Source: Mesorhizobium sp. NZP2298 (GTDB taxonomy: Bacteria > Pseudomonadota > Alphaproteobacteria > Rhizobiales > Rhizobiaceae). Taken from it: 64,000 nucleotides of DNA. The notes under the pieces were generated by a model, which saw nothing but the letters and a program-made list of their open reading frames with translations, ran no database searches and was not told the origin of the DNA. Both the position numbers and the translations under genes were made by a program. Where the stretch lies: contig NZ_CP033365.1 in the NCBI RefSeq assembly GCF_013170825.1, forward strand, positions 5,964,001 through 6,028,000. The letters are read 5' to 3'. Position 1 is the stretch's first letter; every line of letters begins with the position of its first letter. Of this stretch, positions 16,920-25,010 are shown piece by piece.

Positions 16920-18398
16920 ATGACCCTTGCCCAGCAAATCGACCAGGATGGCTACGACGTGCGCCGGTTTTCGCACGGGCTTTACATCGACGGCACGTGG
17001 CGCCCCTCTTCCGATGGCCGGCTCATCGATGTGGTCGATCCGTCCTCCGGGGCCGTGATCGCGGCGGTTCCCGATGCAACGCTCGAGGATGCCGCAACTG
17101 CCGTCGAGGCCGCAGCCAGGGCCGCCAAGGGATGGCGGGAGACAGCGCCGCGCAAGCGCTCGGAAATCCTTCGGCGATGTTTCGAACTCATGGTCGAACG
17201 TTCTGAAACGCTCGCCATGCTGATCTCGCTGGAGAACGGCAAGGCGTTGCGGGACGCGCGTGGCGAGGTGGCCTATGCGGCCGAGTTTTTTCGGTGGAAC
17301 GCCGAAGAGGCGGTCCGGATCACCGGCGAATTCGGCACCGCACCATCCGGCACCAACCGGATCGTGGTCGACTATGAGCCGATCGGGATCTGCGTGCTGA
17401 TCACGCCCTGGAATTTTCCCGCCGCGATGGCGACCCGCAAGATTGCACCGGCACTAGCGGCAGGTTGTACGGTCATCCTGAAACCCGCCAGCGAAACGCC
17501 ACTGACGGCCTACGCTTTGGCCGCACTCTACAGTGAGGCCGGGGTCCCGGCCGGCGTCGTCAACGTCCTCACCACGACCAGTCCTGGTCCGTTGACATCG
17601 GCCATGCTGGCCGATCCGCGTGTCAGGAAGCTCTCCTTCACCGGCTCAACCGGAGTCGGCCGAACCTTGCTCGGCGAGGCGGCCAAGCATGTCATCTCCT
17701 GTTCGATGGAACTCGGCGGCAATGCGCCCTTCGTCGTGTTCGACGATGCTGATCTTGATGCGGCGCTCGACGGTGCAATGATCGCCAAGATGCGCAATGC
17801 CGGCGAGGCATGCACCGCCGCCAACCGCCTCTATGTCCAGTCAGGCATCCACGAACGGTTCGCTGACGGGCTTTCCAAACGCATGGCGGCGCTCAAAGTG
17901 GGAGCGGGCACCAATGCCGATACCGAGTGCGGCCCTATGATCACAAAGAAGGCAGTGGACAAGATCAACCGTCTCGTCAAGGACGCGGTGGAGCGGGGAG
18001 CCACGGTGCTTTGCGGCGGCTCGATTTTGGACCGCGAAGGCTTTTTCTATCCGCCGACCGTACTCTCGGCGGTATCGCCAGAAGCCGACATGGCGCATGA
18101 GGAGATCTTCGGGCCGGTGGCGCCCATCACCATGTTCGAAACCGAGGCGCAGGCCATCGCGTACGCTAATGACACGGAATATGGCCTTGCAGCCTATATC
18201 TATACGCGCGATGTGGGACGTGGAATGCGTGTGGCGTCGGGTATCGAGGCCGGTATGATAGGGCTCAACCGCGGGCTGATGTCCGATCCAGCGGCGCCCT
18301 TCGGCGGCGTCAAGCAAAGCGGCCTTGGCCGCGAAGGCGGTCAGCACCACGGCATCGCCGAATTCATGGAGGCGAAATACATCGCCGTCACCTTCTGA
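16920..18398 (+). CDS. NAD(P)-dependent aldehyde dehydrogenase, succinate-semialdehyde type (GabD-like)
   Basis: 492-residue aldehyde dehydrogenase. Cofactor region [20 protein letters not shown], general-base Glu in [11 protein letters not shown], and nucleophile Cys in NAGEACTAANR are all present; C-terminal GGVKQSGLGREGG is typical. The ATG at 16920 is used; an in-frame TTG at 16899 overlaps the previous stop. It follows the alcohol dehydrogenase by 17 nt and precedes an esterase, so it probably completes oxidation of the aldehyde formed upstream to an acid such as succinate. Confidence 0.9.
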   Translation: MTLAQQIDQDGYDVRRFSHGLYIDGTWRPSSDGRLIDVVDPSSGAVIAAVPDATLEDAATAVEAAARAAKGWRETAPRKRSEILRRCFELMVERSETLAMLISLENGKALRDARGEVAYAAEFFRWNAEEAVRITGEFGTAPSGTNRIVVDYEPIGICVLITPWNFPAAMATRKIAPALAAGCTVILKPASETPLTAYALAALYSEAGVPAGVVNVLTTTSPGPLTSAMLADPRVRKLSFTGSTGVGRTLLGEAAKHVISCSMELGGNAPFVVFDDADLDAALDGAMIAKMRNAGEACTAANRLYVQSGIHERFADGLSKRMAALKVGAGTNADTECGPMITKKAVDKINRLVKDAVERGATVLCGGSILDREGFFYPPTVLSAVSPEADMAHEEIFGPVAPITMFETEAQAIAYANDTEYGLAAYIYTRDVGRGMRVASGIEAGMIGLNRGLMSDPAAPFGGVKQSGLGREGGQHHGIAEFMEAKYIAVTF

Positions 18399-18408
18399 TC
18401 GGGATCCC

Positions 18409-19233
18409 ATGCAGAAAGACCCCTTCCGCACCCGCGACCACGTTGCCGATTTTGACGACATCGTGGCCGATATCGTGGCGCGCAGCGCCGCGACCCGGGC
18501 GACGCTGCCCATGGCCGGCGATCTCGCCTATGGCGAGCACCCTGCCGAGAAGCTCGACCTGCTTTTTCCGCCCGCCCGGGGCCGCAATCTTCCGGTTCAT
18601 ATCTTCATCCATGGCGGCTACTGGCGCATGTTCTCCAAAGCCGACTATTCCTATATCGCGGATACCGTGACCAAGGCTGGCGCGATCGCGGTGATCGTCG
18701 ATTATGCGCTGATGCCTGAGGTCAGGATGGCGGCGATCGTGGATCAGGTCCGGCGCGCCAAACAATGGGTGCTGGACAACATCGCCAGCTATGGCGGCGA
18801 CCCCGGCCGGATAAGCCTCAGCGGCCATTCCGCCGGGGCGCATCTGGCGACATTCCTGTTCGAAAAGACGCCAGCGCCTTCGCACATCCATGCAGTGCTG
18901 TTGTTGGGCGGCCTCTACGACCTGAAGCCGCTGCAGACGTCTTTCCTCAAGCCACTAATCGGCATCACCGACGAGGAGGCTGTGGCCTTCACGCCGATGA
19001 CGCGGCGATACGATCCCGATACCGACGTGACGATCGTGGTAGGCGCCCAAGAAACGCCGCCATTCCAGAAGCAGGCGGCTGATTTCGCAACGCGATTGCG
19101 CGCGCACGGGCTCGGTGTCCGCAACCTGTCCCTGAAAGATCGGAACCATATGAACAGCGTACGGGATCTGGGCATCACCAGCACGCAAGCTGGCGATCGC
19201 CTGCTAGAAATCATCGAAGCGACGCGCGGCTAG
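18409..19233 (+). CDS. Alpha/beta hydrolase with HGGYW motif (kynurenine formamidase-like)
   Basis: 274-residue serine hydrolase. The oxyanion motif HGGYWRM and nucleophile elbow SGHSAGAH mark it as a hormone-sensitive-lipase/arylformamidase-like esterase; the late His in KDRNHMNSV may complete the triad. The ATG at 18409 lies 10 nt after the dehydrogenase stop, so it is third in the operon. In context it may open an ester or lactone to supply the hydroxy acid for the upstream dehydrogenases, occupying the place that the AttM lactonase has in attKLM. Kynurenine formamidase proper is a possible alternative. Confidence 0.8.
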   Translation: MQKDPFRTRDHVADFDDIVADIVARSAATRATLPMAGDLAYGEHPAEKLDLLFPPARGRNLPVHIFIHGGYWRMFSKADYSYIADTVTKAGAIAVIVDYALMPEVRMAAIVDQVRRAKQWVLDNIASYGGDPGRISLSGHSAGAHLATFLFEKTPAPSHIHAVLLLGGLYDLKPLQTSFLKPLIGITDEEAVAFTPMTRRYDPDTDVTIVVGAQETPPFQKQAADFATRLRAHGLGVRNLSLKDRNHMNSVRDLGITSTQAGDRLLEIIEATRG

Positions 19234-19267
19234 TCCGGCTGGGTTCCGCGCAACCCAGGGGCGGACT
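19232..19267 (+). terminator. Stem-loop at the end of the alcohol/aldehyde dehydrogenase operon
   Basis: AGTCCG-G-CTGGGTT at 19232-19245 pairs with AACCCAG-GGG-CGGACT at 19252-19267 around a CCGCGC loop, beginning at the hydrolase stop codon. The stem is long (13 pairs with one internal bulge) but there is no U-tract, so intrinsic termination is only probable. Confidence 0.5.
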
Positions 19268-19583
19268 GAGCGCCTTGCGCTGGAGGGGTCATCTGCCGTC
19301 AGTTCCCAGATGACCGCAACGGGGCCGAAGGAGAATGTCCGCTCTCGGGCTTATGTGGCTGAAGGTCGAACTTTTGCGCGTGCTGATCCCTGGTTCCATG
19401 CAACAATCCCTGGGATCCCACATGCACCTCCACACATGAGCACCAACCCTGCGTGCGCAGGTGATGGACACCGAGCGGCAGCGGATAGGCGCGGCGACCA
19501 AAAGCAAAACCGGAATGATCTGTTTTTGGAGAAAATCCCTAATCGGGACGCATGCTCAGGTCTCCTGCACCACACGCCGTGCG
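19268..19583. other. Intergenic stretch with nothing recognised
   Basis: About 315 bp between two convergent genes. Short open frames exist on both strands but none has a ribosome-binding site, family motif or convincing codon pattern. A damaged gene end cannot be excluded. Confidence 0.5.
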
Positions 19584-21068
19584 TTAAGCGATACCGCCGA
19601 AGCAGAGATATTTGAGTTCCGTGAAGTCATCGAGGCCGTACTTCGAGCCTTCCCGCCCAAAGCCGGACTGCTTGATGCCGCCGAACGGCGCCACTTCCGT
19701 CGAAATCAGGCCAGTGTTGATGCCGACCATGCCGTACTCAAGGGCTTCGGCCACAGCCCAAACGCGCGACATATCCTTGGCGTAGAAATAGGCCGCCAGC
19801 CCAAACTCGGTGTCATTCGCCATGGCAATGACATCCTCGACGGCATCGAAACGGAACAGGGGTGCCAGGGGACCAAACGTTTCTTCACGGGCTACCGCCA
19901 TTTTGGCCGTCACGTCGGTCAGGACGGTCGGCCAGATGAAATTGCCCCCCAGGGGGTGGTCCGGGCCGCCAGCCACGATGCTGGCGCCATGAGCGACGGC
20001 GTTTTCGATGTGGCGCCTGACTTTGGCCACGGCGCGATCGTCGACCAAGGGACCGATCTCGGTGCCTTCCTCGAAGCCGTCGCCCACCTTGAAAGCTTTC
20101 ACACGACGGACAAGTTTTTCCGCAAACTCCTCGTAAATGCCGGTCTGCACGTATAGGCGGTTGGCGCAAACGCAGGTCTGTCCGGCATTTCGATACTTTG
20201 AGACTACGGCTCCCTCGACGGCAGCATCGATGTCGGCATCGTCGAACACGATAAACGGTGCGTTGCCGCCCAACTCCATGCTGAGCTTCATCACCTGCGC
20301 CGAAGCTTGCGCCATAAGTGTGCGGCCGACTTCAGTGGATCCGGTAAAGGTGAGTTTGCGTACCTTTTCGTTTTCGCAGACCTCATCACCGAAGTCCGAA
20401 CTCTTGGTGATCGGGACTACGCTCAGCAAACCGGCCGGAACCCCTGCCCTTTCCGCAAGCACGGCCAGTGCCAAGGCAGACAAAGGGGTCAGGGCTGCCG
20501 GTTTGAAGACCATCGAACAACCGACCGCCAAGGCCGGAGCGATCTTGCGCGCCACCATCGCCGAAGGAAAATTCCAAGGCGTCACGGCCCCGACGACGCC
20601 TACGGGTTGCTTGATTACGACGATCCGCTTGTCACGAGCATGCCCGGGGATGGTGTCACCATAGACGCGCTTGGCCTCCTCGCCGAACCATTCGATGTAG
20701 GACGCGCCGTAAAGGATTTCGCCTTTCGACTCTGCGAACGGCTTGCCCATCTCGGCGGTCAAGATGGTGGCTAGATCGTCCAGACTCGCGATTGTGAGAT
20801 CGTACCAGCGACGCAGAACGGCCGCGCGCTCTTTGCCCGTACGGGCAGCCCAGTCCTTCTGTGCGACATGAGCTGCGTCGATGGCTTTCGCGATTTCAGC
20901 TCGTGTGAAATCAGGCAATGTTGCCAGCACCTCGTTCGTTGACGGGTTGGTAACGTCGAAGGTTTGGCCGGACCGCGATCGACCGAGCCATTCGTTGCCG
21001 ATCAATCCCGCTTCGCGGACCAGGTCCCTATCCTTGATCTTGCTTAGGAGCGTCGCTGATACGGCCAT
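19584..21068 (-). CDS. gabD: NAD(P)-dependent succinate-semialdehyde dehydrogenase
   Basis: 494-residue aldehyde dehydrogenase close to GabD. Motifs include the cofactor segment [38 protein letters not shown] with the general-base Glu, and the nucleophile Cys in [18 protein letters not shown], the form seen in SSADH. The C-terminus has [16 protein letters not shown]. Two start codons are possible (21074 and 21068); the inner ATG has AAAGG at a better distance. It oxidises succinate semialdehyde to succinate. It stands alone, flanked upstream by broken gene ends, so its original partners seem to have been lost. It differs clearly from the dehydrogenase at 16920. Confidence 0.9.
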   Translation of the reverse strand: MAVSATLLSKIKDRDLVREAGLIGNEWLGRSRSGQTFDVTNPSTNEVLATLPDFTRAEIAKAIDAAHVAQKDWAARTGKERAAVLRRWYDLTIASLDDLATILTAEMGKPFAESKGEILYGASYIEWFGEEAKRVYGDTIPGHARDKRIVVIKQPVGVVGAVTPWNFPSAMVARKIAPALAVGCSMVFKPAALTPLSALALAVLAERAGVPAGLLSVVPITKSSDFGDEVCENEKVRKLTFTGSTEVGRTLMAQASAQVMKLSMELGGNAPFIVFDDADIDAAVEGAVVSKYRNAGQTCVCANRLYVQTGIYEEFAEKLVRRVKAFKVGDGFEEGTEIGPLVDDRAVAKVRRHIENAVAHGASIVAGGPDHPLGGNFIWPTVLTDVTAKMAVAREETFGPLAPLFRFDAVEDVIAMANDTEFGLAAYFYAKDMSRVWAVAEALEYGMVGINTGLISTEVAPFGGIKQSGFGREGSKYGLDDFTELKYLCFGGIA

Positions 21069-21111
21069 GACCATTCACCTTTACTGGATTGCTGGCGCCC
21101 GCGCTTAAACA

Positions 21112-21312
21112 TCAGGCGCTCCGCGCGGTACGGACTTGGGGACGAGCATCCCCGGCGGCGTCGAAGAGCCCCAGCGAACGTATCGAGCGGTTCCGAACTG
21201 CCGCCGGCGACAAGTTGCGTGCGGGCTTTTGCACGAGTTCGGTCGCCGTCACCGGGTTGTCGGGATCGCCCTTGGTGTCGTGGCGCGCAGCGGAGACAGG
21301 TCTTCCCGGGGG
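21112..21312 (-). pseudogene. Remnant of an MmgE/PrpD-family C-terminus
   Basis: A minus-strand frame reads GRPVSAARHDTKGDPDNPVT, then ATELVQKPARNL, and a short tail to a stop at 21112. The KGDPxNP followed by a helix starting TxxEL is the hallmark C-terminal element of MmgE/PrpD (2-methylcitrate dehydratase-like) proteins. The frame is closed by a stop just upstream, so only the tail survives. Confidence 0.6.
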
Positions 21313-21505
21313 CAGTTTCCATTACGATCTTGGCTCCCCATGATTGAGGTAACGGCCGTTCCCTCCAGCGCGCCTGGCATGGCTCGCTCCGTATCCTGCT
21401 TTTCCGATACCATCGCATCGGAAGGGGTCCCTCCGTCAAATAGCGTTTTGTAATGGGAGATATAGCGAAACGGCACACTCGGCCGTTCGCCACCAACCCT
21501 GAAAG

Positions 21506-21625
21506 GTGTCCACTTCCTGTATCGAAGAGCTGGCAAAGGCTGCACCACGTGCAGTTACGTCGCTGCCTTGGAGAATGAGCCGCTCTCAACGACTTTCGAG
21601 AATATTCAAGCTGACGAAGGTCCAA
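21506..21625 (-). pseudogene. Remnant of a LysR-family regulator N-terminus, frameshifted
   Basis: From a TTG at 21625 the minus strand reads LDLRQLEY. After a one-base shift it continues FSKVVESGSFSKAAT, a stop, then LHVVQP. Together these match the first ~35 residues of a LysR helix-turn-helix, with at least one frameshift and one nonsense codon, and with further frame disruption downstream. It is a dead gene fragment. Confidence 0.65.
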
Positions 21626-21685
21626 TCCGGCTCCCTACGATGTGATGGTAGGACCACGAGGCAATGCCTCGAATTGAGCTCTATT

Positions 21686-22636
21686 CTAGCCCTGCCCCAA
21701 TGACACCGTGTCCGCGCTACCCTGCGATTTCTTCAGCCGCTGCGCCAACCGGCGGATTTCGCCAATCAGGACGGGGAGGACGACATGCTGGGCAGCGCTT
21801 TCCTGCGGCCGCACCAGGGCGATGGTTCGCGTCATGTCCCTGTCGGCGATGGCGGAGGCACTTAATGCGTGTTGAGAGAGTTCACGGGCCACGCTTGAGT
21901 GAGGCAGAATGGTTGCATATTGCGTGGCCTTATCCGCGATCACGGTTTTGACCGCGCCAAGGGAATCGAGTTCCAGCTCTGGCTTGAGGGCAATGCCCCT
22001 TGCCCGGTAGACCCGATCGATAATTCGCCGCAACTCATGGATTTCGCTGGGGAGGATCAGCTTCAGACGGCTGATATCGCCGAGCTGGCGTGGTGGTTGG
22101 AGCTTCACACCGGCATAGGACGTTACAAGTACAAGGCGCTCTGAGAACAGATCGATGATATCGAGCCTTTCCGGCGAAGTAGGTCGATAGGTAAGCGCGG
22201 CGTCGAGACGTCCGCCACGCATGAGGCTGGCGAGGTCGCCGCTGTAGGCCTCGACCACGTTCAGTGTCACGCCCTGACATTGACCTCCGACGAAACTGCG
22301 GATGTCCTCAAGGAACAGCGAAGCGATAGTTGGGCAGATGCCCAGCGATATCTCGCCTTTCAGTCCATTGGAACGCCGACGCATCTCGCGAACGGCGTCA
22401 TCCAGGCCATCAATGTGAAGGCGGGATTGGCCCAGCAGGAACCGGCCTTCTGCCGTGGGCTCGGCGCCCCGTCCGCTGCGGTTGATCAGGGAAACCCCAA
22501 CCTCCTTCTCAAGCAGTTTGATCTGCCGCGTCAGCGAAGGCTGCGCTACGCCGATGGATTGGGACGCGCGAGAAAATCCCCCGTGCTCGCACACCGCAAT
22601 GAAATAGCGCAGGCGCCTGAGATCGATGCCATCCAT
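21686..22636 (-). CDS. LysR-family transcriptional regulator at the end of the rhodopsin-like/ABC operon
   Basis: 316 residues. The N-terminal helix-turn-helix (DLRRLRYFIAVCEHGGFSRA, then VAQPSLTRQIKLLEKEVG) is followed by a LysR substrate-binding domain. The ATG at 22636 comes 7 nt after the symporter stop on the same strand, so it is probably co-transcribed as the last gene, with expression coupled to the symporter; a GGGGAG abuts the ATG. A LysR protein at the distal end of its target operon is unusual; it may autoregulate the whole unit. The inducer is unknown. Confidence 0.88.
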   Translation of the reverse strand: MDGIDLRRLRYFIAVCEHGGFSRASQSIGVAQPSLTRQIKLLEKEVGVSLINRSGRGAEPTAEGRFLLGQSRLHIDGLDDAVREMRRRSNGLKGEISLGICPTIASLFLEDIRSFVGGQCQGVTLNVVEAYSGDLASLMRGGRLDAALTYRPTSPERLDIIDLFSERLVLVTSYAGVKLQPPRQLGDISRLKLILPSEIHELRRIIDRVYRARGIALKPELELDSLGAVKTVIADKATQYATILPHSSVARELSQHALSASAIADRDMTRTIALVRPQESAAQHVVLPVLIGEIRRLAQRLKKSQGSADTVSLGQG

Positions 22637-22643
22637 CTCCCCG

Positions 22644-24521
22644 CTACCTGCCCGTGACACGGTCAAGGAGCCGGGCAATCCACGGCGTCGTGGTTGGCTC
22701 AAACAGGGGGTTGACGTCAGGCACAAGGTTGATCTGGTGGCGCGGCAGTTGATCTATCACGGATAGCCGGCCCTGATAGGCTAGCCACCACACGATGAAG
22801 ACGCCGACGAACCAGAACAGGACCTGCCAGATTAGCAGCGATGGCACGCCCGGCGCCACGACAGTTCCGGCAAAAATTGGCTCGCTGAAGAACTTGTTGC
22901 CGAGGATCGCGCCGGGCCCGAGCGCGAAGAACGCCCAGAGCAGGGTCAGCGACCATTTCGCGGTCGTGGCCGCAGGGTTGCCATTGCGCGCCGGTTGGCT
23001 TTTTTCAAATGCATCGTGGAGGCGGTCCCTGCGATCTCTTTCAGCACCACTTCGCGTGAACAGAGAGACCAGGAGGCACGCCGCAAAATTCGGGATCAGC
23101 CCCCATCCGGCCGAATGCACCGATAGAGGCCAACGGCCCCACGGCAGGTCGATGAACAGTCGCTCGAACAGGGCCAAGCCAAAGCTCTCTGTAAACACCA
23201 CGAAGAGACCTCCGACAATTAGCCCCGTCAACACACCGCTACGGCTAATCCAACGCACCCAGCAAAGGCCTAATACTGCCGGCAGGAGCTGCACGGATAG
23301 ACTGAGCGTGAGAGACGAAAAGATCGTCGCGCCAAGCGGCGCATAACTCGCGGCGATGGCGACGGCGCCATAGACGAGGGCTAAGGTTACGCGTGCGGCA
23401 AACCGCGTCGTGCGTTGGTCCATGCCCGGAACAATGTAGCGGGAAGTGAGTTCGACCGTGCAAATGGAAGCACCCGATCCGGCGAAGAACGCCACGGCGA
23501 TTTGGGATGCCGCCACCAAAAGAACAATGAAGCCCACCGCCACCATCTGGTCGAGCGATGCCAGGCGCGCGGTGAAGGCGGTCAGGGACCCTCCTGCCGC
23601 GATCTCGCCCGCCAGGATCGGCCCTACCAATATCAGTGCACCGGCCGCGACCCCCGCGATCATCCAGACCTGGCCAAATGCAAAGCCGCGATGCGGCTTA
23701 CTTGTCATGCCGAGGAAGCTGAACCCGGGACTGATGGCGATGCCGCCCAAAGAGAGTGCGAACGTCAATCCCGCAAACGTCGTCCAGATGCCTCCGATCG
23801 GGAGTTCCTTGCCGATACCGGCCGTGAACTGGATCACTCCGGGGATCATGTCGGGCAGCACGCCCCCGGTTGTCGCAATGCCGCCAGCGGTAAAAGCGAG
23901 CTTGCCAACCGTGAAGCCCGTGAAACCGCCGAAGAACAGAAGGAGGGCCAGGACCAGCAAGGACTGGGCGGCAACGAAATAGGCGGTGCCGCGCCAGCCG
24001 CCGATCACGCTGCAAACGAAGAGTGCAAACGCAATCGCCCAGATTGCAAGCCCGGACGGGATGTCGCCCGCGGTTGAAGCGTCCACCAGTTCGCCCGCCT
24101 GAGACAGAGCCATCGCCGCGAACGGAATGGTGAAGAGAAACAACAAGACAAGCATGAAAATACGCAGGGTGGTGCTACCAAAATAATCGCCGAGCAGGTC
24201 ACCCAGGGTTCGCAACGAGGTTAGTCTCGAAGCGAGCCAAAGGCGCTTCTGCGTGAGGGCCGCAACGAGGGCAACACAGATGATCCCGACAGCAACCTGA
24301 TTGTATTGCAGGCCGAAGGTGGAGAGCAAAACCAGGTGGTCCGAAAGGCTAAGACTTGCCAAGGTAATGCCGGCACCAGCGAAGATGATCACCCAAGGCG
24401 GCAATGATTGACCGCCATCCACGAAGTCAGACGCCTGCTGGGTGTGACGGCCGCTGATGGTTGCAAGATAGAGACCGAAGACCGCAACGATGACGAGTAT
24501 GGAAACCAGCAGGGAGGTCAT
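22644..24521 (-). CDS. Sodium:solute symporter family transporter
   Basis: 625-residue polytopic protein with about 13-15 hydrophobic helices and SSF-like core features: a polar N-terminal segment after helix 1, ASLSLSDHLVLLSTFG, and GWRGTAYFVAAQSLLV in the helix-5 region. The C-terminal third carries extra helices. Its start overlaps the stop of the 154-residue membrane protein gene (ATGA, 24518-24521), so those two are translated together. It would move a small solute with Na+ or H+ across the inner membrane. Its presence in an operon that already encodes an ABC importer is unusual. Confidence 0.82.
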   Translation of the reverse strand: MTSLLVSILVIVAVFGLYLATISGRHTQQASDFVDGGQSLPPWVIIFAGAGITLASLSLSDHLVLLSTFGLQYNQVAVGIICVALVAALTQKRLWLASRLTSLRTLGDLLGDYFGSTTLRIFMLVLLFLFTIPFAAMALSQAGELVDASTAGDIPSGLAIWAIAFALFVCSVIGGWRGTAYFVAAQSLLVLALLLFFGGFTGFTVGKLAFTAGGIATTGGVLPDMIPGVIQFTAGIGKELPIGGIWTTFAGLTFALSLGGIAISPGFSFLGMTSKPHRGFAFGQVWMIAGVAAGALILVGPILAGEIAAGGSLTAFTARLASLDQMVAVGFIVLLVAASQIAVAFFAGSGASICTVELTSRYIVPGMDQRTTRFAARVTLALVYGAVAIAASYAPLGATIFSSLTLSLSVQLLPAVLGLCWVRWISRSGVLTGLIVGGLFVVFTESFGLALFERLFIDLPWGRWPLSVHSAGWGLIPNFAACLLVSLFTRSGAERDRRDRLHDAFEKSQPARNGNPAATTAKWSLTLLWAFFALGPGAILGNKFFSEPIFAGTVVAPGVPSLLIWQVLFWFVGVFIVWWLAYQGRLSVIDQLPRHQINLVPDVNPLFEPTTTPWIARLLDRVTGR

Positions 24522-24982
24522 TCGGAGCCTCCCGTCGAACGGGCTGGATCTCGGTCACCCGAACGGAAGTCGCGGATGGCGTCGAACCCTTCAAATGCCT
24601 GTCGCGCTCCATACCGGATGATCAGGTAGAAAATCACCACGGCCCCTGTGGTGATAAAGCCGACGCTGAGCGGCATGAAGTTATGCGCGGCCAATGGCGC
24701 CCCAACGAGCGACAGAGCCACGAAAAGGACGAGGCCGAATCCATAGATGATGAGGCCAAGTCCCAATTCGCGGGGCGAGAACCCTGTGCCGTAAACAGCA
24801 TTTACGATCACATGCGCCACAAATCCCGCCAGAATAATCGCGAACCCGGAGAGGAGATAAGGCGCCCCGCCTTGGCCGAATCCGTAGTCAAACAAGAATG
24901 CGGCCGGCAGGGCCGCTGCCAACCAGCACGCCATAACCAGGGCGTGGCGGTCTAGCGTTTCATTTGGGCCGAGCGGGGTCAT
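24518..24982 (-). CDS. Small four-helix membrane protein paired with the symporter
   Basis: 154-residue protein with four hydrophobic segments (about residues 16-32, 42-64, 74-95 and 103-123) and a charged C-terminal tail. The 4-nt overlap with the symporter gene argues for a small accessory subunit, comparable in arrangement, though not in recognisable sequence, to small subunits found with some SSF carriers. No known family was recognised. It follows the flotillin-like gene by 28 nt. Confidence 0.7.
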   Translation of the reverse strand: MTPLGPNETLDRHALVMACWLAAALPAAFLFDYGFGQGGAPYLLSGFAIILAGFVAHVIVNAVYGTGFSPRELGLGLIIYGFGLVLFVALSLVGAPLAAHNFMPLSVGFITTGAVVIFYLIIRYGARQAFEGFDAIRDFRSGDRDPARSTGGSE

Positions 24983-25010
24983 GAAAGGTTCTCGCTAAAG
25001 CGGGTCGCGT

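Noticed and set aside
19310..19615. Short plus-strand frame between the hydrolase and gabD
   Set aside because: No ribosome-binding site, no family resemblance, and it runs into the antisense of gabD.
21044..21625. 193-codon minus-strand frame upstream of gabD that starts like a LysR protein
   Set aside because: Only the first eight residues fit LysR; the match then continues in another frame. It runs into the gabD start and mixes two different gene remnants, so it is recorded as pseudogenes instead.
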